From: Euclidia mi | Lineage: Eukaryota > Arthropoda > Insecta > Lepidoptera > Erebidae | Length of the DNA: 64,000 nt | Assembly: GCA_944739405.2 (NCBI GenBank) | Contig: OX123209.2 | Span: forward strand, 11,550,217-11,614,216 | Reading direction: 5' to 3' | Part shown: piece after piece, positions 1-11,232 of the stretch | How the letters are laid out: the number at the start of each line of letters is the position of its first letter | Numbering within the stretch: the stretch's first letter is position 1 | The notes under the pieces: model-generated | What the model saw: the letters and a program-made list of their open reading frames with translations, nothing else | The model's database searches: none | What the model was told of the DNA's origin: nothing | Program-made: the position numbers and the translations under genes

Positions 1-41
1 GCCAACAATCTAGATACCTGCCTACATATACATATATAATA

Positions 42-249
42 CTAGAGGGCGCCAGCAGCTACACATGCACATATTTTTCAATTTATCTGTTTTGACCGAT
101 CCCGTGGGTATTTCTGGCAATCCCTTCTTAGTGCACCCCTCCGGTCCCCAAGGAACAAACATGCCAAATTTCAGCTTCCTCCGCCTAATAGTTTCGGCTG
201 TAGCGTGTCTGTCAGTCAGTCAGTAACGCAAGGATTTTATATATTAAGA
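42..249 (-). mobile_element. Non-autonomous Helitron, family 1
   Basis: On the minus strand it starts TCTTAATATATAAAATCC and ends CTAG followed by T, the Helitron end rule. Other copies of about 207 bp lie at 10626, 22643, 24952 and 35658. It carries the GTCAGTCAGTCA stretch typical of the family and no open frame. Confidence 0.7.
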
Positions 250-367
250 TTATAAAAAACAAAACAGTAATGTTGTTAGTGGAATCATATCTAACCATAT
301 TTAAAATAATATTCGAGTACATGGGGATAGAAAAAGAATAATATAAAAATAAGTTAAACTGACTTAC

Positions 368-518
368 CTAGCAAAATTGCTGTAATAATTGTCATAAAGA
401 TATTGATACCAATATGTAGGCTTGTAATGGGGATAATAATACATCGCTATGGGTAGTCCGGGATCTAAGTGCACCATTTTAGTTATTTTACCCGGGTAGA
501 TGTGGTTGTAGAACATAC
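368..518 (-). CDS. Alpha/beta serine hydrolase, coding exon 4 (gene continues off the left edge)
   Basis: This 151-bp exon runs from acceptor TTGTAG to donor GTAAGT on the minus strand. It continues the frame of exon 3 (G|GT glycine) and reads MFYNHIYPGKITKMV, then HLDPGLP, the stretch just after the nucleophile elbow in alpha/beta hydrolases. It ends in phase 2. The acid and histidine of the catalytic triad and the C-terminal half (about 150 residues in the family) must lie left of position 1. Only Helitron sequence is seen between here and the edge. Confidence 0.88.
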
Positions 519-1634
519 CTACAAGAATGAACATTTATTAATAACGTTATAGTCCATGTATTTTAATAAACTAGAGAAATGCTGCAATCCAGAAGGTCTC
601 GGGTTCACGCCACGCCATTTAAAATTGCTCCCTGACATTTAAAAGTTTTATGCGAAATAAATTTAATAGTTGATCGTCGCATACTTTCATATCTTAAATA
701 TCTCTATTAATGGTCTTGTAAGGAGTGTGAAACGATTTACCAACATTCAATTGGCCCATAAACGACTGATCAACAACTTTTCATCCAAAGAAATTTTCAA
801 CAACGAACGTTTCGCCAACACAAGTTTTACGTCAGCGAATGTTTAACCAACAGAATGTTTGTTACCAACATTTCATCCACGGTACATCACTGAATGTTTT
901 ACCAACGGAATGTCTTGACTATAAATTACCCAGTCCATTCAAATCTACCCACTGTGCACTTAAAGCTGTTTTTATATTTAAAACTTATGATTAAATTATA
1001 TTAATTTAATTGTTTAAGTTTTGTATTATTAATCATTTTCACAAACAGTTCATGGGTAAAGTTATAGTCAAGACATTCAGTCAAGATTTTCCCTAATGCC
1101 CAAGGGATCGGGCAGAAACTGTTAAATAAAAGGTGCAGGCGTAGCTGCGGGCATCTTCTAGTTAAATTATAAACTATTATTTCCTCTTTATCATAATAAG
1201 TATAGTTTGAGCAAGCATATTCTAGTCACATGTCTGTGTCTTATTACTAAACGATCTGTAAAACTCGCCTTGTCTTTAGCTCAATTATAACTATAATTAT
1301 CACATCATTATTCTTATATAATCTACCATAAACGTGGTCTGCGAGTATAATTATTACAGGTCACAGGGTAACTAGGTAAAATCTGTAATTAAAATAATTA
1401 GTTTAATATCATGTAGATTATGCTGAAATATGTACATCGTAATATAAAAAAATACTTTAGCCTAAGTTTAATGTAATATATTTATAATAAAGGTCTATAT
1501 TCTATAAATTATGTAAATAGAAAATAAAACCTGCACGCATTACTAAACTAAAACCTCTTCAGTGACACAATATTCCTCCCTTCATCCATCGTGGCGAAAG
1601 ATATCATAAATTATTAAATAAATTATGCTCTTAC
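519..1634 (-). other. Hydrolase intron 3
   Basis: AT-rich intron. Positions 735-918 hold about seven degenerate iterations of a CCAACA..AATGTTT motif. Around 1088-1160 is a remnant of a family-1 Helitron 3' end. Nothing else is recognised. Confidence 0.6.
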
Positions 1635-1772
1635 CAATAATAAAGCCCATAGAATGACTCATGTAAATAAATGTATCCCAATGCATATGTTCCACTACGC
1701 CGCGAATGACTTCAACCATACTTAACTGAGATATAGCCAATCCAGGCGGAAATGCAGTAGATTTGCCGTGAC
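1635..1772 (-). CDS. Alpha/beta serine hydrolase, coding exon 3 (nucleophile elbow)
   Basis: A 138-bp exon with acceptor TTCACAG and donor GTAAGAG. Spliced to exon 2 it gives DMPGHGKST, and near its end YMSHSMGF. SHSMG is the nucleophile elbow (family consensus G-x-S-x-G, here S-H-S-M-G), so Ser103 of the assembled protein is the expected catalytic serine. The leading glycine of the usual elbow is Ser101 here, as in some insect 'probable serine hydrolase' (kraken-like) proteins. Substrate unknown. Confidence 0.9.
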
Positions 1773-2201
1773 CTGTGAAAAAATAAATACATCGTAAATT
1801 GAAGTCCAGTCATCATTCTATATCATACAAAAATATATGCGCATTTTTTCCTTAGGTATATATTTATACAAATATACTGTTTAATAGCTTAGATTTTTTT
1901 TATTACCAACGCCACATTACCTGTGTAGCCAACTAGCCAGATACAGCAGCAGTTAAAATAAGAACACAGAGTTATGACACTCGTGAAATACTGCCATTAA
2001 GTCTTGGTATCCGCAATTTAATATAATCAGAAGATAAGTTTATTAGAGGAACTGGAATTTTAATGTTTACGAAAAATTTATACCATGGAGTTGATTATTA
2101 CAAGATAAGCTTGCTATATTGTTTTAACCTAATAAATTCCAAAAATGTAAGAGAAAGTTTACACGGAAATCAAAATTACTCTTAGAGATTTGATATCTTA
2201 C

Positions 2202-2333
2202 CAGGCATATCAAGGCCGACATAGTGATAAGTATTAGGCAGCTCTTCAATCAAGGGTATGAACGTTGCAGCACTGTCCATGTAACCATGTACTAGGAGTA
2301 TCGGCGGATTCGAACTTTTACCCCATGATACCA
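2202..2333 (-). CDS. Alpha/beta serine hydrolase, coding exon 2 (oxyanion loop)
   Basis: A 132-bp exon with acceptor CTTTTTAG and donor GTAAGA. It reads VSWGKSSNPPILLVHGYMDS and ends LDMPG. The PILLVHGYMDS stretch is strand beta3 plus the HG oxyanion-hole motif of alpha/beta hydrolases. Exons 1-4 join without a frame break (phases 1, 1, 1, then 2), which strongly supports a functional gene rather than a pseudogene. Confidence 0.9.
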
Positions 2334-2540
2334 CTAAAAAGGAAAATGGAACACATTATTACAGATATTTATATCAGCTTCCGTGAATTATAAACCACAT
2401 ACCTATGTTCATTTGAATTATTTATAACCTACGTCAATAAAAGTAAGTGGTGATTTGAATTAGATAATGCATTTATTCAAGAGAATCAATATATCTGTCT
2501 ATTGCTATTGCTTTTAAATTATAAAAATAAATTATAAAAA

Positions 2541-2829
2541 CGGCGATAGCCCAGTGGTGTACGTAACGGAATGCCGAGACGATGGTCTCGGGTTCGATCC
2601 CTAGGTACCCCGGGCACACACCTCTGACTTTTCGAAGTTATGTGTTTATTAAAAACGTTAATTATAGCTCGCTTAATAATGTGCCCGGTAGATGGCAATA
2701 GGCTCGCCCCCTATTACATTGGGACCTAAACATAACTGGCGAAAAGTGAGTGTAATACACCTCTGCCTACCCCTTCGGGAATAAAAAGGAAGCGTGAACG
2801 GGCGTGAAGTTATGTTATGTTATGTTATG
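2541..2829 (+). mobile_element. tRNA-derived SINE, family B
   Basis: The head has a pol III A box (TAGCCCAGTGG) and B box (GGTTCGATCCC). The body holds GTGCCCGGTAGATGGCAATA and the tail ends in (ATGTT)n. It lies in hydrolase intron 1. Further copies are at 8204, 11493 and 14413. The 3' tail is shared with family A SINEs although the heads differ. Confidence 0.85.
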
Positions 2830-3653
2830 CAATTATCTTTGTAAAAATAAACTATCAGCTGTTTGGTATTTTAGCTAGTAAAAATATAACATAAAAAGTA
2901 TTTAACAATATTCGTATAACACGTATCTGTAAAAATTCATGCGTATAGTATCACTAGTATTCGTTAGGTTGATCACTGGTATTTTATGCCGATATCTAGT
3001 CGCATGTTGATAATACTGATGTTGTGCTGAAAATATGATGATTTATACTACGTATCAGAGGCTTTTCTTTAATTTTTATCTTCCTTTTTAATATTTATTC
3101 GCAGTGAATGTTAGCAAGAGAAACATAAAGTCAACACGTGCAGGGCTTGGTACCTAATTACCTATTACAGCTGATATTAGTACTACATAATATAATCTAT
3201 ACGAATAACGTAAATAGACTGGCTCTTTTGTTTTTATTATAACCTAATATTTAAAAATCTTCGAATATAAAGCCTCTAATTATATACATAGGTAGCGTAA
3301 AATACAAAAGTTACAAAAAACAGATGACGGCCTCGGGAATCGTAGTTTGCATTGCCCTTTGCCGAGTTAGGCCATAAAATCTGTATTCATTGGTTATACC
3401 TTAGAGCATGGATATTTTATGTTATACTGAACTAATAACTAAGCTATACGGACCCTAAAGGTCTCATAGCGCATTGACGTGAATAACCTTTAGCTGACCC
3501 ACAAGTTTTTACTGTGTTTTTGTTATAATGGTGTAATATTATTTACTTTACAAGTCAATCAATCAAATAAGCAATCAAGAATAATTACCATTTAAGTACG
3601 TACCTACCATACTAGTACAACTACTTTAAATCTATACATGTCATCTTCTATAC

Positions 3654-3977
3654 TCTATACATGCATATAAATAAAATTGATGTGTCTGATTGTATTATTA
3701 AAAGAACCGCTTTTTACTAAATGCATATGGATGTATACACGGTACCACAGATAATCGGTACATACAACGAAATGAGATTTTTTAAATTGTATGACTGTCT
3801 GTCTGTTTGATGCATAGAGGTTTGATGTCGCTAATCTCTGGAGCGGCTGGACCGATTTTGACGGGACGTTCACTGGCGGATAGGTAGCTGATGTACCAAG
3901 GAGTAACTTAGGCTATAAATTAACCGGGTACGCGAAGTAGTTCCCTCAGGACGCGGGTGAAACCGCGGGAAACAGCT
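3654..3977 (+). mobile_element. Non-autonomous Helitron, family 2
   Basis: It begins TCTATACATGCATATAAATA and ends with GCGGGAAACAGCTAT, a decayed CTAG end. The interior holds the TCTGTCTGTTTG tract and a CTCTGGAGCGGCTGGACCGA block. The same family, in tandem form, makes the arrays at 50640 and 53846. Confidence 0.65.
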
Positions 3978-4541
3978 ATTATTTGCATAAAATAAAGTTC
4001 CACGTATGTGAAAATACTTTAGGTCCTACTTATGTGATAGGCAATATAAAAAATATATATACCATAATGTGTATTTTAATTTTGTCCGTTAAATATTTAC
4101 CTAGGCATTAAGCAAATTCTTTTTTGGTAAATGTATTTTATTTGATTGCAATACTACTTACTTTAGAAACGTCCAAAGGAATTAGGTAGATAAGAAGAAA
4201 TAAACATTAATGAAAAATATTGAAATATTAATTTTTAAAGTAGATTTAAAAGTACATACCTACTTGCACATGCCTATAGTAGGTACTTACATATTTTTTT
4301 CTTAGGGCCAAGAAAATGTGTATTTAGGGCTAATTGTCAAATTAAATTCATAGTTGCCTATTTCTTAAAAATGCTGGCAACCCTACGCAAACCTAACCTA
4401 AAATACCTTTGATTATTTAGTAAATAATATTTACTTGACGGCTTAATAAAATTTGTTGTACCTACCTACTTATTGTATATTTTTTATAGTTTCAGTCATA
4501 GATTATACAGATATGTTTCAGTTACAGAAAACTCCACTTAC

Positions 4542-4596
4542 CTGCAACTTTCCCCCACGGAAATTTCACTTTCCATTCTTTCACGGTTTTCTTCAT
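4542..4596 (-). CDS. Alpha/beta serine hydrolase, coding exon 1 with start codon
   Basis: A 55-bp first coding exon. ATG is at 4596-4594 and the frame reads MKKTVKEWKVKFPWGKVA before donor GTAAGT. The start is chosen because the frame is short, is preceded by AT-rich sequence with no upstream in-frame coding, and leads in phase 1 into exon 2. There is no signal peptide or membrane segment, so the protein is probably cytosolic, or peroxisomal if a C-terminal signal exists off-window. The visible part totals 158 residues; the family is about 290-330. The promoter should lie around 4600-4850 but shows no clear motif. Confidence 0.88.
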
Positions 4597-5130
4597 ATTT
4601 TTTTACAATCACAGAGTATTTAGCTCATACCTATCAATAAAAAACTTTATCAATTTGTTTGCTACGAAGTCGTCACTTATCGTAATTTGGTTGAAGTTTT
4701 GATGTCATAGCTATATTTTTATCACAATTTAAGTAAATCACGTAACTTATTATCAGAGAGAACTATAAATAAAATTGTATTGCAATTTTGTGAACGTAAA
4801 ATTAGTAAACAATCTTACGTCAAAATGGTTTGTTCAGACGGCTGTTTGCCAAGTGAATGAAATGATAATGAATATAATGATGTGTGAGCTCGTAATACAA
4901 GCAACTATGATCCTTACAACTTCCTTAGTTCAAAGTCCATAATGATGTAATTATTTTATGTCATTATGACCGTTTTTTTATCATACCTACCTATTCGCGA
5001 AGTGTCAGCTTATAGTAACAATAATTATCATGTGCTTTAATATTGTATCTTTGAAGATGATACAAGGTATTTTTATATGTGTTACGCGCCTGCGTTATTT
5101 AAGGATACTGCATCCAGGCGCGGTCCGAAG

Positions 5131-5159
5131 GGGGGGGTCACAGGGGACATGACCCCCCC
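5131..5159. repeat. G-run hairpin
   Basis: GGGGGGGTCA and TGACCCCCCC form 10-bp perfect arms around a 9-base loop. The surrounding sequence resembles a mobile-element fragment. Confidence 0.6.
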
Positions 5160-5170
5160 CAAAATCTAAG

Positions 5171-5740
5171 GTTAAATTGAAAAAATTGCCAAACAATAAA
5201 AGGAAATTTCCCCTAACAGCGATAAATTTATAGTTTGCTGACTCTATCTAGTGATGTTTTTATGGACTACGTACGATGGCCAAAATAACTTGGAAATTAC
5301 ATCTAGTTTAGAAACAAGAAACCGAAATACGTAGTTTTGGTGATCCTAGCAAAATCGATATGCGTCGTTATGTTAAAGAGTAAAGATTCAAGATAAAGGC
5401 TGTCTACTTAGTTGTGAATTGTGATTCTTCTTGTTAAGTTTTGTGATTGAGCAAAAAATTAAATATAACTTAATTGTCGAATACTTACTACATATAATTA
5501 TAAGAATATTTATAATATTCATAATTTGAAGAACAGTGCTTCATTTAATGATACCTAATTTTATAATAATGGTAAGTCATTGTAAGTAATATCGAGCCTT
5601 TCTCGCCATTTTAGCGCAACTGACAAAAACGAGATTTTACAGGAGAAGGTTTTTTTTAAATATTTTTATACAGAAATGTGCTAATAAAGTAACATTTCAT
5701 GTACATTAATGATTTTTAGACATTTATATGTATAATTAAA
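5171..5740. other. AT-rich interval with no recognised feature
   Basis: No exon, RNA gene or known repeat was recognised on either strand. Confidence 0.5.
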
Positions 5741-5833
5741 AAAAAGGGTTGGGTTTCGAAACCAGTCACCTGAATTTGAGGGTATTGGTGATTTATGGGC
5801 ACAGAGCACCACCACAGGGGGGTGGTTTGTGTG

Positions 5834-5896
5834 TAGGGGGCAGGGAGGCTTAAGGGAGTTAGTAAAACTAACTCCCTTAAGCCTCCCTGCCCCCTA
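5834..5896. repeat. Perfect 30-bp-arm hairpin
   Basis: Arms 5834-5863 and 5867-5896 are exact reverse complements around AAA. The sister element at 60212 has only the right-arm-like sequence here, so this palindrome is private to this copy. Confidence 0.85.
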
Positions 5897-6007
5897 AAAG
5901 TAATTTTGGCTGCCGGAGTTGCGTCTATTTTTATACAATTTTCAAAAATTCGTAAATACTTCGGCAATAAAATTATGCAAAACGGAACGTAGTTTTTATA
6001 CTTTAGT

Positions 6008-6230
6008 CATAGAGCATAGATATTTACATAGAGGCGCATTTTTTATGGGCGCTCTGTAGACAAACTTTCTGTGAACCAAATTGCCGCTTGGCGGCGTGGC
6101 AGTCGCGCTGTGACAGCTGTCTCTATGAGTGCAAGAGAGACGAACTGACGACACCCGCCAACTCGCCACTTGGAATCGGCACAGGAAATCCTTAAGAAAT
6201 GTGCTTCTATATGTAAATCTGTATTCATTG
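6008..6230 (+). mobile_element. MITE with 7-bp target duplication (CA...TG family)
   Basis: It runs from CATAGAGCATAGA to TCTGTATTCATTG and is flanked by CTTTAGT on both sides (6001-6007 and 6231-6237). The sister element at 60212-60805 has a single CTTTAGT at this point (reverse complement ACTAAAG), a direct empty-site proof. Other copies: 15614, 19324, 34630, 44168. Confidence 0.85.
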
Positions 6231-6494
6231 CTTTAGTACAGTTTTACAAATGTCATTTTTAGGTTTTATGTGAAAAATGTGAAACGAAACGCAAACCCGC
6301 CATCTTGGAATGATGATATGGACAGCTAATGTGCGTCATTACTTTCGAGTGCCTAGGGTTAGGTGCGTGTACACTCGAAAGCAATGACGCACAAATTTGA
6401 CATTTAGGTTGTCTATTGACCCTTAATCCGAAAATAGGAGGGCTCCGTCAACCTTAGTTTATTAAACTAGTGTGAAGAAAGTGGAAGTTGGCAG

Positions 6495-6737
6495 CAGGGC
6501 CGTTCCGACCCAATGCAGCGCCTGTGTGCGAAATCTATGAAGCGCCTGTGCAGTGGCGTAGGGCGGATGACCATTTTTTTTTTTAGTCGTTACCGGCCTA
6601 AATTATTTGCCCCTCCTACGCCACTGTGCCTGTGTGCGAAATCTGTGAAGCGCCTTTTTTAGCATCCTTTTTCGAAAATAAGTGTTATAATTAACGCATA
6701 TCTCGGCGCGCGGCGCCTCTGTCACCCTGGCGCCAGT
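6495..6737. mobile_element. Inserted element beginning CAGGGCCG
   Basis: This block is absent from the sister TIR element, where GTTGGCAG joins directly to TGTCATACACACC. It starts CAGGGCCGTTCCG and ends near CACCCTGGC, which resembles hAT termini. It is itself interrupted at 6551-6626. Confidence 0.55.
6551..6626. mobile_element. Tiny hAT-type MITE (76 bp)
   Basis: It has perfect 12-bp inverted ends CAGTGGCGTAGG / CCTACGCCACTG. The flanks CGCCTGTG and TGCCTGTG match at 7 of 8 bases, as expected for an aged 8-bp hAT duplication. Related copies lie at 27864 and 32899. Confidence 0.75.
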
Positions 6738-7357
6738 GCCATACACACCGATGTTTGGAGATATTGTTTTTTAAGAGGAAACAAGTATTTCTGGCTAGTG
6801 AAAATGATGAGGGGGTGTTCCGAGACCTCCCCTCCTCCCCCCAATCACTCACAACCTCTAAAAACGGCGACGTATTTCGAAACTTTTACCAAAAAAACTA
6901 CAAATACAATACGTAGGTATTTACGCTATAAATGGCGATCCAGATACCTATTTTTTATTAGTGTAGTAAGTGACCCCCTCCAAAATTTCAGGCTGCGACC
7001 GCGCCTGACTGCATCGCGCCTGGCTCATAGCGTGATGTTTTGCAGAAGCATTGTAGCCTTCCTCGATAAAAGGACTATCTAATTACTTGGTAGGTATTCA
7101 AATAAAATAGCGAGAACTGTCATTTAGACGGTAGATTTTCAAAAGCGAAAATCGCCTCGTGTACAAACCCTTTTTACAAGAAGACTTTGCCTTTTTTACA
7201 AGGCACTTATCTAATGGCCGGAGTAAAATTTTAAAGTGATATTTAAATGGTGTAGACTAAATTAAATAGGTACCAAAGCGACTTTAGTATATTTGTATAC
7301 ATTTAATATACAATTTTATACTGTAATAAACTTGCCTCCAGTAACGGTATTACCCTG

Positions 7358-7395
7358 GTGGTCCCGCTGGAGAGTATGCTCTCTAGCGGGACCAC
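7358..7395. repeat. Near-perfect 17-bp-arm hairpin
   Basis: GTGGTCCCGC and GCGGGACCAC bound an inverted repeat around GTAT with one mismatch in the arms. The GGTGGTCCCGC motif recurs near 7512. Confidence 0.6.
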
Positions 7396-7600
7396 TCTGA
7401 TTTCACTTTTACAACGAAACTATGGATATACATTTTTTATTTATTGATACTACAATTACATATATACAATTTGTGTACATTTTTTAATGCTTATCATATT
7501 TAAAAAGCTCAAGGTGGTCCCGCCATGGAGCATCACATCGCGCACAACCAAGCAAACAAACAGTCTCTTCAGCTTTTTAAAATGAGTGTAAGTACATTAC

Positions 7601-7853
7601 TTTTTTTAATAGACTCACGCCTGTATCCCTAAAGGGGTAGGCAGAGGTGTAAGATTATACACACATTTCACCATGAATTTTGAGGTCCCACGTAATAGGG
7701 GGCGAGCCTATTGCCGTTACCGGGCACATCACCAGACTCCGTGCTGCTACTGAGAATTCGGAAAAACCCAAGTAAACTTTTGCCCGACCTGGGTATCGAG
7801 CCCGGGAGCTCCGATCAGCAGTCGCATGTTATCCACTGGACCACGGAGGCAGT
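7601..7853 (-). mobile_element. tRNA-derived SINE, family A
   Basis: On the minus strand the head reads ACTGCCTCCGTGGTCCAGTG and carries A and B boxes. The tail includes CTCTGCCTACCCCTTT. This is a Metulj-like lepidopteran SINE architecture. Confidence 0.85.
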
Positions 7854-8203
7854 ATATTACTACTTATATGTATACTACTTAGCGATTGTAGACTTCAAAA
7901 ATATATGAATGTTGTGGCTAAAAAATATGAAGCAATTTCATCTTGGAACCCTGATACTTAAATAAATAATTACCTATGCATAATAACATTAATAATTGTA
8001 GGTACAACAATTACTTCTACTAGGTCGTCAGTTTCAGTCAGTTTAACCTTCTAGCATTATGATTATTCACGTGATTTAAATTATATCACGTGAATAATTA
8101 TAAATAAATAATACCTATATTATATCGTACAATATAAGTAGGTATTAGTTATTTACCTATAGTGCCTCGTAGCGCGGAATTGACGTAGGGTTGTCGGTAT
8201 AAG

Positions 8204-8418
8204 CGGCGATAGTCCTGTGGTATACGTAACGGACTGTCTAGACTCTAGACGATGGTATCGGGTTTGATCTTCGGGTACTCCGGGACACACCTCTGACTTT
8301 TCGAAGTTATGTGTGTATTAAAACTTAATTATCGCTCGCTTAATTATATGCCCGGTAGTTGGCAATAGGCTCGCCCCCTATTACATTGGGACCGAAACAT
8401 AACAGGGGAAGTGGGGTT
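8204..8418 (+). mobile_element. tRNA-derived SINE, family B
   Basis: The head is CGGCGATAGTCCTGTGGTAT and the body includes ATGCCCGGTAGTTGGCAATA. The 3' tail is truncated by comparison with the copy at 2541. Confidence 0.8.
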
Positions 8419-8440
8419 GTGTAATACAACATACATACAT

Positions 8441-8751
8441 AACGTCACGCCTTTTATCCCCGAAGGGGTAGGCAGAGGTGAACTTCTATACCCACTTTTC
8501 GCCAGATATACTTTAGTCCCACCCAAAAACCCAATAACACTGCCCGACCCAGGAATCGAACCCGGGACCTCCCGATCCCACGCGCACATTTATGCCGCGT
8601 GACCAACGAGGCAGTCGTATAGGGTTTGATGTCGAGTTTTCCGTCTCTACGCAAAGATGGTATTTGCATCGTGTTATCCCTTAGTCGCCTCTTACGACAC
8701 CCACGGGAAGATAGGGGGTGGTGACACTTGTATTCTATGCCGTCAACCATA
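8441..8751 (-). mobile_element. Chimeric SINE (family A2 with an extra 5' module)
   Basis: On the minus strand a module of about 145 bp starting near TTGACGGCATAGAATAC precedes a family-A-like tRNA head with GCGGCATAAATGTGCGCGTG and the common tail. The same head order recurs at 12233-12640 on the plus strand. Confidence 0.75.
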
Positions 8752-9027
8752 ATATGTAATACAACAGATATTATGTATTAAATACATATCTGCCTACCCC
8801 TTTTGCGGAGAAAGGACTTATGTTATATTTATTTACGCTGTAGTGTCTCGTAACGTTAAGTTGACATAGGGTTGCCATAAGTCTTAATTTCCCCGAATTT
8901 GTCCTAGTTTTTAAAGCCTTCAGCACGGATATGATTATAATCATACAAATCTACTACATTGTTATTTATATTATAAACTCAGTTTCTATAATATAGCTAT
9001 CAGTTAGCTATCAGATAGCTATAATAG

Positions 9028-9262
9028 ACGACCGGTTGGTGCAGCGGGAGTGTAAGCAACTGCTACGCCGAAGGTCGCGGGTTCGATTCCCGCTCAAGTC
9101 AAACATTTGTGTGCATGAACATATGTATGTTTATCCATTATCTAGTACCCATAACCACAGATAAGATAATACTACAGTACCATAACACAAGCTTTGCTTA
9201 GCTTGGGACTAGATGGTGATGTGTGTATGTGGTAGAATATTTATATTATTTATTATTTATAA
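9028..9262 (+). mobile_element. Bm1-like SINE (family C)
   Basis: The head GACGACCGGTTGGTGCAGCG and B box GGTTCGATTCC are followed by TTTGTGTGCATGAACAT and GGGACTAGATGGTGATGTG, both recognisable in the Bombyx Bm1 SINE. It ends in a TTATTTATTA tract. Confidence 0.85.
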
Positions 9263-9560
9263 ACATCAATGACAAAGCCAAATGTCAATAAAACAAAAAG
9301 AAGTTTAACGAGTCGTTTACAGTGAAATAAGATGACAATGTTTATAAAATTAATTGCACAAAAAATGCGTCATCTTATTTGAATATAATACCTATCATGC
9401 AAAACCAATCTCAAAAAAGAAGGTAAGTAGTTAGAAGGATTTTAGTCTTTGTATAATCGGATGATAATATTTGTTTTTTTTTTATATTGTTAGGTATGAG
9501 GCAAACGTAGGTAAGTAGGCGATTATTATTTATCGTGGCCCATGGAGACCTGCAAATAGG

Positions 9561-9601
9561 GTTGCTAGATGCAGACGTATGATACGTCTGCATCTAGCAA
9601 C
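9561..9601. repeat. 41-bp perfect palindrome
   Basis: Arms 9561-9580 and 9582-9601 are exact complements around a single G. No flanking element was identified. Confidence 0.85.
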
Positions 9602-9716
9602 CGGTAATTGCCGGAACAATTCCGGATCGGGTTATTGTACAGTGGCTAGTAAATAAAAATGCAAGTTATTTTGAAATATAATTATATTTTTTTAAATTTA
9701 GTAAACTCTGCTAAAG

Positions 9717-9995
9717 ACTGCCTCCGTGGTCCAGTGGATAGCGAATGCGACTGCTGGTCGGAGGACCCCGGTTCGATTCCCGGGCCGGGCGAAAGTGTTA
9801 CTTACTGTTTTTTTCCAAATTCTCTGTAGCAACACAGAGTCAGGTGATGTGCCCGGTAACGGCAATAGGTTCGCCCCCTATTACGTGGGAGTGTGGGACC
9901 TAAAAATTCATGGCGAAATGTGGGTGTAATGCTACACCTCTGCCTACCCCTTCGGGGATACAGGCGCGAGTCTATAAATAAATAAAAAAATAAAA
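9717..9995 (+). mobile_element. tRNA-derived SINE, family A
   Basis: A box TGGTCCAGTGG and B box GGTTCGATTCC are intact, and the tail ends in an ATAAATAAATAA-type tract. This is a near full-length copy. Confidence 0.88.
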
Positions 9996-10180
9996 TGTTT
10001 AGATGTTCATTTTCAAATATATGTATATTCTACTTTAAAATATATGGAGCGTTTTAGCTTGTTTGTGTCGAGTGACGGCCATGTCAATAGTGCGATCTTG
10101 TAGATTGGTGTAAGGAATCCGGCAATTAATTAGTAACTGTACCTACCTTTACTATTAACTTCCATAAATTAAACAGTATA

Positions 10181-10421
10181 TTTTTTTAGACTAACGCCTA
10201 TCTCCCCGGTTTAGACAGAGGTTTACACCCACATTTCGCTATGCTTTTAATTTGTAGGTCTCTCGTAATAGGAGGTGAGAGGCGAACCTATTGCCGGTAC
10301 CGGGCACTTTGCCAGACTCCGTGCTGCTACTGAGAATTCGGCAAACCCAGTAACACTTTTGCAAGTCTCGGGAATCGAACCCGGGACCAAATCAGCAGAC
10401 GTATCCACTGGTCCATGCAAA
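10181..10421 (-). mobile_element. tRNA-derived SINE, family A
   Basis: A diverged copy. The minus-strand head is truncated near CATGGACCAGTGGATAC; the B box and the shared tail are visible. Confidence 0.75.
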
Positions 10422-10625
10422 GTTTAGATATTTCAGATTATTGTTAATAGGTAGGTAGCAATTATTAACTACCTACTAACTTACCCTGCTGTTGCCTCTT
10501 GAAAGTTTATCATTTTTGTAAAAACCACATAAAAACATATCCAACATTTCCATTATGTTAGGAGAAGTTAGGCAATTTTTTGTACTTACCTATTGTAGTT
10601 AAGCATATCAGGCCAGGCAAGGTTA

Positions 10626-10832
10626 TCTTAATATATAAAATCCTTGCGTTACTGACTGACTGACAGACACGCTACAGCCGAAACTTTTGGGCGCAGGAAG
10701 CTGAAATTTGGCATGTGTGTTCCTTGGGGACCGTAGGGGTGCACTAAGAAGGGATTTCCCGAAACTCCCACGGGATCGGCCAAAATGGGTAAATTAAAAA
10801 AAATTGCAGGCGTAGCTGCTGGCGTCCTCTAA
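10626..10832 (+). mobile_element. Non-autonomous Helitron, family 1
   Basis: It starts TCTTAATATATAAAATCC and ends GCGTCCTCTAAT, a mutated CTAG end. Same length as the copy at 22643. Confidence 0.75.
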
Positions 10833-11031
10833 TTTCTCATAAACATTGCATTGCTTTTCTTCAAATTACACAAAACTTTATTTTTAAACAAATCTCATGG
10901 ACATAAATTTTCCACATTTCTATAAATGATAAGAAACCTGTTTGGTCATTTTGCAACGGGCAACACATAAGTTAGGGACATGGGTTAGGGATATCCTTAG
11001 ATTATGGGAGATCCAGGCTGCCACAGAATAA

Positions 11032-11232
11032 TCTATACACATAAATAAAATTGGACTGTCTGTTTGTAATATTAAAATAACCGCTTTTTAATAAATGCAT
11101 ATGGATGTATACACGATACAAAGAAATTACATTTTTTACAATTTTTGTCTGTCTGTCGGTATGTCTGTCTTTCTGTCTGTCTGTTTGTTCTCGCTTATCT
11201 CTGGGACGCCTGCACCGATTTTGACTAATAAC
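11032..11232 (+). mobile_element. Helitron family 2 fragment
   Basis: It starts TCTATACACATAAATAAAAT and continues through a CTGTCTGTCTG tract to CACCGATTTTGAC. The 3' CTAG end is missing. Confidence 0.55.

Larger units (their letters stand above)
5752..6883 (-). mobile_element. TIR element (MITE), copy carrying nested insertions
   Basis: The ends are imperfect inverted repeats around GGTTTCGAAA followed by a GTCGCC-like block. A sister copy lies at 60212-60805 in the opposite orientation and lacks the insertions at 6008-6230 and 6495-6737, so it shows the empty sites. A 30-bp-arm hairpin lies at 5834-5896. Superfamily not determined. Confidence 0.7.

Noticed and set aside
8344..8750. Overlapping frames of 60-98 codons on both strands
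   Set aside because: They lie wholly within SINE copies and recur at 12221-12487.
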